Assembly (NCBI GenBank): GCA_965646165.1
Contig: CBFFYP010000052.1
Coordinates: 1 to 34,809, forward strand
Source of the DNA: MGBC114844 sp910585855
Lineage (GTDB): Bacteria > Bacillota > Clostridia > Lachnospirales > Lachnospiraceae
Length of the DNA stretch: 34,809 nucleotides
Reading direction: 5' to 3'
Part shown: positions 30,685 through 34,809 of the stretch, piece after piece
Layout: the number at the start of each line of letters is the position of its first letter
How positions within the stretch are numbered: the first letter of the stretch is position 1
Position numbers and translations under genes: made by a program
The notes under the pieces: model-generated
What the model saw: the letters and a program-made list of their open reading frames with translations, nothing else
Database searches by the model: none
What the model was told of the DNA's origin: nothing

Positions 30685-31750
30685 TCAGCGATTAAATACA
30701 CCTGCTAAAACAGTTCTATAATATTACTCCTGCCGGAACTGCTAAAATCATACCAGCAATTCCCAATTACTTAAATCCAATATACATAAAAAATAAAGTA
30801 GCCAGCGGATCTAATTCCCATACTGTCAACCGACAATCTTAGGCCCTGAATAATCTGTCGTACCCAACTGACTTACCAGATAAATAACAATCAATCCAAT
30901 CGCTGTTGCATAATCTCCTGCTAAAAACAAAACAAATCGCCCAAGGAATCAATGCTGTTCCTGTTCCGAAAAAAGGAAGAAAATCCAAAAATGCAATCAA
31001 TGCAGCAAATAAAATCGCATACCGCACCCGCAAAAGTAAAATCCGACAAATAAAATCAATGCCACCAAATTCCCATAATTTTTAAATTGTGCTGCAAAAT
31101 ATCCGCCAATCAATTTTTAATCTGTCATAAATTCGATCAAACTGCTGCATAACAGACTTTGGCGTAACCTTACGAATAATTCCAACAATCCGCTCTCTGT
31201 CAGCAATAAAAAAAATATGCGGACATCATAGTTACTATAAACATTACAAATGCATTTGGAATATTTCTTGCCACACTGCCCGCTGCCTCTACCGTAGGTA
31301 CTCCAATCGCCGCTATCACATCCGACAGATAACTGCTTACAATCGTTCCCCAATTTTTTCAATCTCAATCCGATTCCACCGGCAGCATTCAAAAAATCGT
31401 TCAAATTTCTCCTCCAATATCCATAAATTGTAACTGCAGATTTGCATACATACTTGGCAGCTCAGAAATAAATCCAAAAATTTCCATTACTGTCCGAACA
31501 ATCAAAAAAAAAAAAAAATATTCCCCCTGTTACAAACCAATGCATCGTCGCAATAATAATAACAAAAAGAACTATGTTTTCGAACAATCTTTAATTTTCT
31601 CTCCAAAAAAAACGAACCAAAGGATTGGCTATCATAGAAAATGACTCCAACAATAAAAAAATGGCATAAAAAAGGAAAGAAATTTCGGGCCTGCAAAGCA
31701 GACAGTAAAATCCCGCCTAAAGTAATTCCATATTAATAACATTTTTCCAT
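30685..31750 (-). pseudogene. AI-2E family transporter (YtvI/PerM-like), broken by indels
   Basis: Across frames: GITLGGILLSALQARNFFPF, KLKIVRKHSS, LKKLGNDCKQLS, the membrane segment RYAILFAALIAFLDFLPFFG followed by TGTALIPWAI, and YLVSQL. These are landmarks of the AI-2E / PerM / YtvI family of multi-spanning membrane proteins (about 350 residues; the span fits). It directly follows the DUF368 gene. A run of fourteen A at 31504-31517 marks one probable length error. Transport substrate unknown; some members are sporulation proteins. Confidence 0.7.
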
Positions 31751-31754
31751 ACTT

Positions 31755-32701
31755 TTTTTTTCTTGCTTTCCATACTGTCCTCCCTTTCTCTCCTCCCCCG
31801 ATTTCTTCTGTCTAATCCTCGTACCAAGTCCTCCTAAAAAACAAGTCAGATACGCACCGACCAGCATTAAAATCACACCGACTATCACTCCCGGTATAGT
31901 AAAAGAAAGTGTCCCTGCCTTATACTGATTAAAAAAAATGGCAAACGGAAGACGCCACAATCAGCCCTAAAATAGCACTATAAGTCAAAGGTACGATAAT
32001 GGGCAAGCAGCCACTCAATCACTTTGCAATTACAACAATTCCAACAATTACACCAATTCCAAACAGCATCAGCACTGCAAATCCATGTCCTATCCCAGCC
32101 AGATTCATTGCTCTAAGAGAGTCAAAAATCCGGTAATTTCGCTAATAATACTGTTATAATACCCCAGTATCAGCAATACCATCGATCCACTGACTCCCGG
32201 CACTACCATTAGTGGCTAAGCAATCATTCCGATAAAAAACAATCCTATCATTATCCCAATCGAACTTTTACTCAGATCTGCCTCTGCTCCTGTTCCCATC
32301 AAAGGAAGCCCAACTGCCAAAGCAAATAACAATAAAAAGGCAATTCCATGCAAACACCCACCTTTTTATGTGGTCCGCCTTAGATCTAACTGCAGCACAT
32401 CCAAACATCATAGAATTCCGCCGATAATCAAACCAATAAATGCCATTGCTGTCGGAAATGGAATATTTTCCAAATAAATACTCAATCGCATAGGCAAATC
32501 CGACAATTCCAATTCCCATCCCAATAAAAAGCTGCAAAAGAAACAGCATACTCTCCCTAAAATGCCGAAACAGCCCTGTAACAGAAGAAATCATTTTATC
32601 ATAAATACCAAGTGAATGCCATTGTTCCGCCGCTTACTCGGGAATTACATTTGGCAATTCCAATCAAAATACCACGGAATTATATTCATTATTATTTTCA
32701 T
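31755..32701 (-). pseudogene. DUF368-family membrane protein, broken by indels
   Basis: ATG at 32701 gives MKIIMNI. Then, across frames, come MISSVTGLFRHFRESMLFLL, MGIGIVGFAYAIEYLF, and near the end PFAIFFNQYKAGTLSFTIPG and LVGAYLTCFLGGLGTRI. These match the DUF368 family of polytopic membrane proteins, recently linked to undecaprenyl-phosphate translocation in some bacteria. The span of about 945 bases fits an intact gene of about 300 residues. The exact stop is uncertain because of frameshifts. Confidence 0.7.
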
Positions 32702-32761
32702 AACAAACCTTTCTAAATCAGACTGTACTTCCCCTTCTATATCTATAGGAGATAACTGATT

Positions 32762-33816
32762 TTATCTTAAATATTCCTTTAATACTGCAATCATGTATCC
32801 ATCTCCTGATCTGTTCAATTGAATACGCAGAATAATCTGAATACGCAGATTACTAGAAAAATATCGTACATAGATTTGCTTTGTCTTTAAATATTCAAAA
32901 ATATCTTTTGCCAGATTAATTTTTATGCGTAGCAAAAATAAAATTTGTCATAGAATCTGAAAAGAAAATCCTATTCTTTCAATCTTACTATTTGTTACGC
33001 TCTCTGGTCGCAATGACCTTTTCTCTCGTCTTTTCAAAATATGCCTGATCCTGAATCGCTGCTACTCCAAGCCGGATTGTAAAAAGATCATGGTATAAGA
33101 ATTACGAATACTTTACGTCCTGCATCGCCTGAATCAACGCTGCATTTCCCATTGCATATCCAATTTCGAAGCCCGCCAATGACCGGGATTTTTGAAAAAG
33201 TCTGTTACAATCAAAAGATTTTCATATTTTTTAATCAATGGCAAGCAGATACTCCGCCAAAATCAATATAGGCCTCATCTATAATTACAATCACATCCGT
33301 ATTCTCTTTAAAAATTCCTTCAATAAAATCCAAATCAACCAACACTCCGGTCGGTGCATTAGGATTCGGAAAAATCACACTCCGTTTTTCTTTTGCATAG
33401 TCTGATGCCTGAATCCGAAAATTTTCATCCAGCGGCTGCACCTGATAGGGAATCCGAAACAGCTCTGCCCATACATCATAAAAAGAATACGTAATATCTT
33501 GGAAATAAAATCGGCTTGTCCGAATTAAAAAAAGTCAAAAATGCATAGCCAGCACATCATCCGATCCCACACCAACAAATACCTGATTCTCTTCTAATTC
33601 ATATCGGTCAGCAATCGCCTTTACCCAACTCCCGATGCGCCGGATCGGGATAAAGACGAAGGTGAAGCAGCAATCATATCCACTTTGCCTGCTCTACCAA
33701 CAAAGAAGGTGGATACGGATTTTCATTTGTATTTAATTTTATCATATTCTTCTGATTGGCTGTTCTCCCGGTACATAAGGAACAACTTTCCGAATCTTAC
33801 TTTCCCACGCTTTCAT
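32762..33816 (-). pseudogene. hisC: Histidinol-phosphate aminotransferase, broken by indels
   Basis: ATG at 33816 with TTGGAGG ahead gives MKAWESKIRKVVPYVPGEQP. Further on come RSVIFPNPNAPTGV, DVIVIIDEAYIDFGGVSA and, in other frames, TFSKS-like, IGYAMGNAALIQAM and YFEKTREKV. This is HisC, a PLP-dependent aminotransferase of histidine synthesis; NPNAPTG and DEAYIDF are the family's PLP-site blocks. The downstream end LKEYLR fits. Comparison with the expected codons shows mainly one-base indels (for example GCTTGCC for GCTTTGCC). The length of 1055 bases matches about 352 codons. Confidence 0.85.
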
Positions 33817-33842
33817 TCTTTCCTCCAATTTTCAATTTTCCT

Positions 33843-34431
33843 TTAAATTCTGCAGCAGTCTTCTCTAAAAATCAACTCTTCCAATGAACGTTTCGGCACA
33901 TAATGCACTTTCGCATCATCCCGAGGTAGTAACGAGTATCTCCGCTTTCCGGCAGATCCACTAGCACCACCGTTTCCTTTGGCTTTCCCAATGCCAATAC
34001 AAATCAATCGCAACCGTTCCTGTCGATTCCAAAGCCTCTGCCAGTTCTTCCCGCTTTACATTTCCAAGCATACAGCCGCCCAAACCCTTTTCTACTGCTC
34101 CAAGCAAAATGGTCTGCGCAGCAATTCCGTCATCTGTCATCTTATTCTTTCCAAATCTGATCACATAAAATAACAATATAGGCACTTGGACGCTCTCACT
34201 CCTTTGGTCCATCCCAGTCCATAAAAAGCGCACCAGCCCATCGAAGCGTTTGAAATACTTTTCATTCTCTTCTTTTGTATAAACTAAACGATATTTTAAA
34301 GCCTGTGCATTTGCCGCAGACGGCGTAATCCTCGCCAAAGCAACCAATTCCTTTAGTGTTTCTTCAGAAATAGGCTCTTCATAAAATCTGCGATAAGAAC
34401 GATTCTTTGCCACTAATTCCTTTAACTCCAT
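33843..34431 (-). pseudogene. Nitroreductase-family FMN protein, broken by indels
   Basis: ATG at 34431 with GGAGGTAGAAG gives MELKELVAKNRSYRRFYEEP and ARITPSAANAQALKYRLVYT, the FMN-binding N terminus of the nitroreductase superfamily. A two-frameshift detour follows between about residues 65 and 105, then KNKMTDDGIAAQTILLGAVE and GGCMLGN. A further shift occurs after IDL, where the expected continuation LALGKPKETVVLVDLPES is found in another frame. The last codons reach TAA at 33843-33845, 26 bases before hisC. The substrate of this family is not predictable. Confidence 0.8.
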
Positions 34432-34544
34432 CTTCTACCTCCTTTGTGCGTATTTCTTACAGTGTAGCATAATTGGGATTTTTTTCAAGCTGAAAATTGC
34501 TGATAGCGTACGATTTTTATAGAAATTTTATTTTGTAAGTTTGA

Positions 34545-34809
34545 GGACGCCAGATTCGAAAACGGTGGGCAGCCTGCTGTTCCGGTTTCCAAAAAGCAAG
34601 AAGTTCTAAGACTTCTGCCTTTTCCTTTTCCCAACCAACAGACCGGGGCGCAATTCGCCCTCCTTTCAGCCGAAACGAAACGGGTGTAAGGAAAGATTTT
34701 ACCAGCCATAAGCTATCCTCTTTCCTATCATTCGGGCTAAACACGCCCCTTTTTTTTCACACCCTGCATAGAAGCAGGATGTGAAAAAAATCTTAGGTTT
34801 TCGACAGAA
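34545..34809 (-). repeat. Family 1 hairpin element, copy J (cut by window end)
   Basis: Starts GGACGCCAGATTCGAAAACG and continues through GTTCCGGTTTCC, the AAGAAGTTCTAAGACTTCT arm, ACCGGGGCGCAATTCGCCCT, GGGCTAAACACGCCCC and the apical CACACCCTGC/GCAGGATGTG hairpin. It is clean and close to identical with copy A, but inverted. The partner terminal arm lies beyond the window. Confidence 0.88.

Noticed and set aside
1..34809. CRISPR array
   Set aside because: The repeats are long, dispersed, inverted and self-complementary; nothing resembles short direct repeats with unique spacers, and no cas gene is present.
1..34809. Family 1 as a retron or an IS200/IS605-associated guide RNA
   Set aside because: No reverse transcriptase, TnpA, TnpB or IscB gene lies beside any copy in this window, and the long perfect outer stems do not fit. 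It remains possible that such a gene acts from elsewhere.

Overview
The window looks like chromosomal DNA of a low-to-medium GC, strictly anaerobic Firmicute, most likely a Lachnospiraceae-type Clostridium. The reasons are the gene order FAD-oxidoreductase / cmk / ispH / rpsA, an [FeFe] hydrogenase, a sodium-pumping biotin decarboxylase operon, a CheR/MCP chemotaxis pair, DUF1540 and DUF6033 genes and an infC-rpmI-rplT operon with an L20-type leader. Almost every gene is on the minus strand. I see no tRNA, rRNA, CRISPR array or intact transposase.

Layout. 541-6620: cheR, then rpsA, ispH, cmk and a BaiN/HI0933-type flavoprotein (read from high to low coordinates as flavoprotein, cmk, ispH, rpsA), preceded by an RpiR-type regulator. 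7326-10906: two-gene hydrogenase operon, an HndD-type [FeFe] hydrogenase and a NuoF-FeS/GltD fusion that probably exchanges electrons with NAD(P)H. 11337-12137: manganese exporter mntP behind a yybP-ykoY manganese riboswitch. 12147-14258: a dCache chemoreceptor preceded by a possible Cys-rich leader ORF. 15798-20716: five-gene operon for a Na+-translocating biotin-dependent decarboxylase with two different carboxyltransferases (12S-like and 5S-like), a free biotin carrier, OadB and OadG. 21925-25694: D,D-carboxypeptidase, cobalamin gene cbiB and an ABC importer lacking a binding protein. 26744-34431: infC-rpmI-rplT, DUF6033, DUF1540, AI-2E-type permease, DUF368, hisC and nitroreductase, all recognisable at full length but all broken by many frameshifts.

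Two things stand out. First, the intergenic spaces carry at least ten copies of a 250-360 bp hairpin element (family 1: A 1-255, B 6931-7262, C 11225-11336, D 14397-14755, E 15310-15673, F 21566-21816, H 25894-26265, I 26380-26743, G 28873-29232, J 34545-34809). Both ends of a copy are complementary to each other, but the sequence of the terminal stem differs completely from copy to copy. The inner stems also show compensatory changes, so structure and not sequence is being kept. A second, unrelated hairpin family (family 2: 1398-1481, 11066-11103, 20947-21086) behaves the same way around a 28-nt conserved core. I do not recognise either as a named element.

Second, the damage in 25.9-34.4 kb is almost entirely single-base insertions and deletions, with few substitutions, and it hits essential genes. 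That pattern fits an uncorrected long-read consensus at least as well as true pseudogenes. I annotate these genes as broken but flag the likely artefact.
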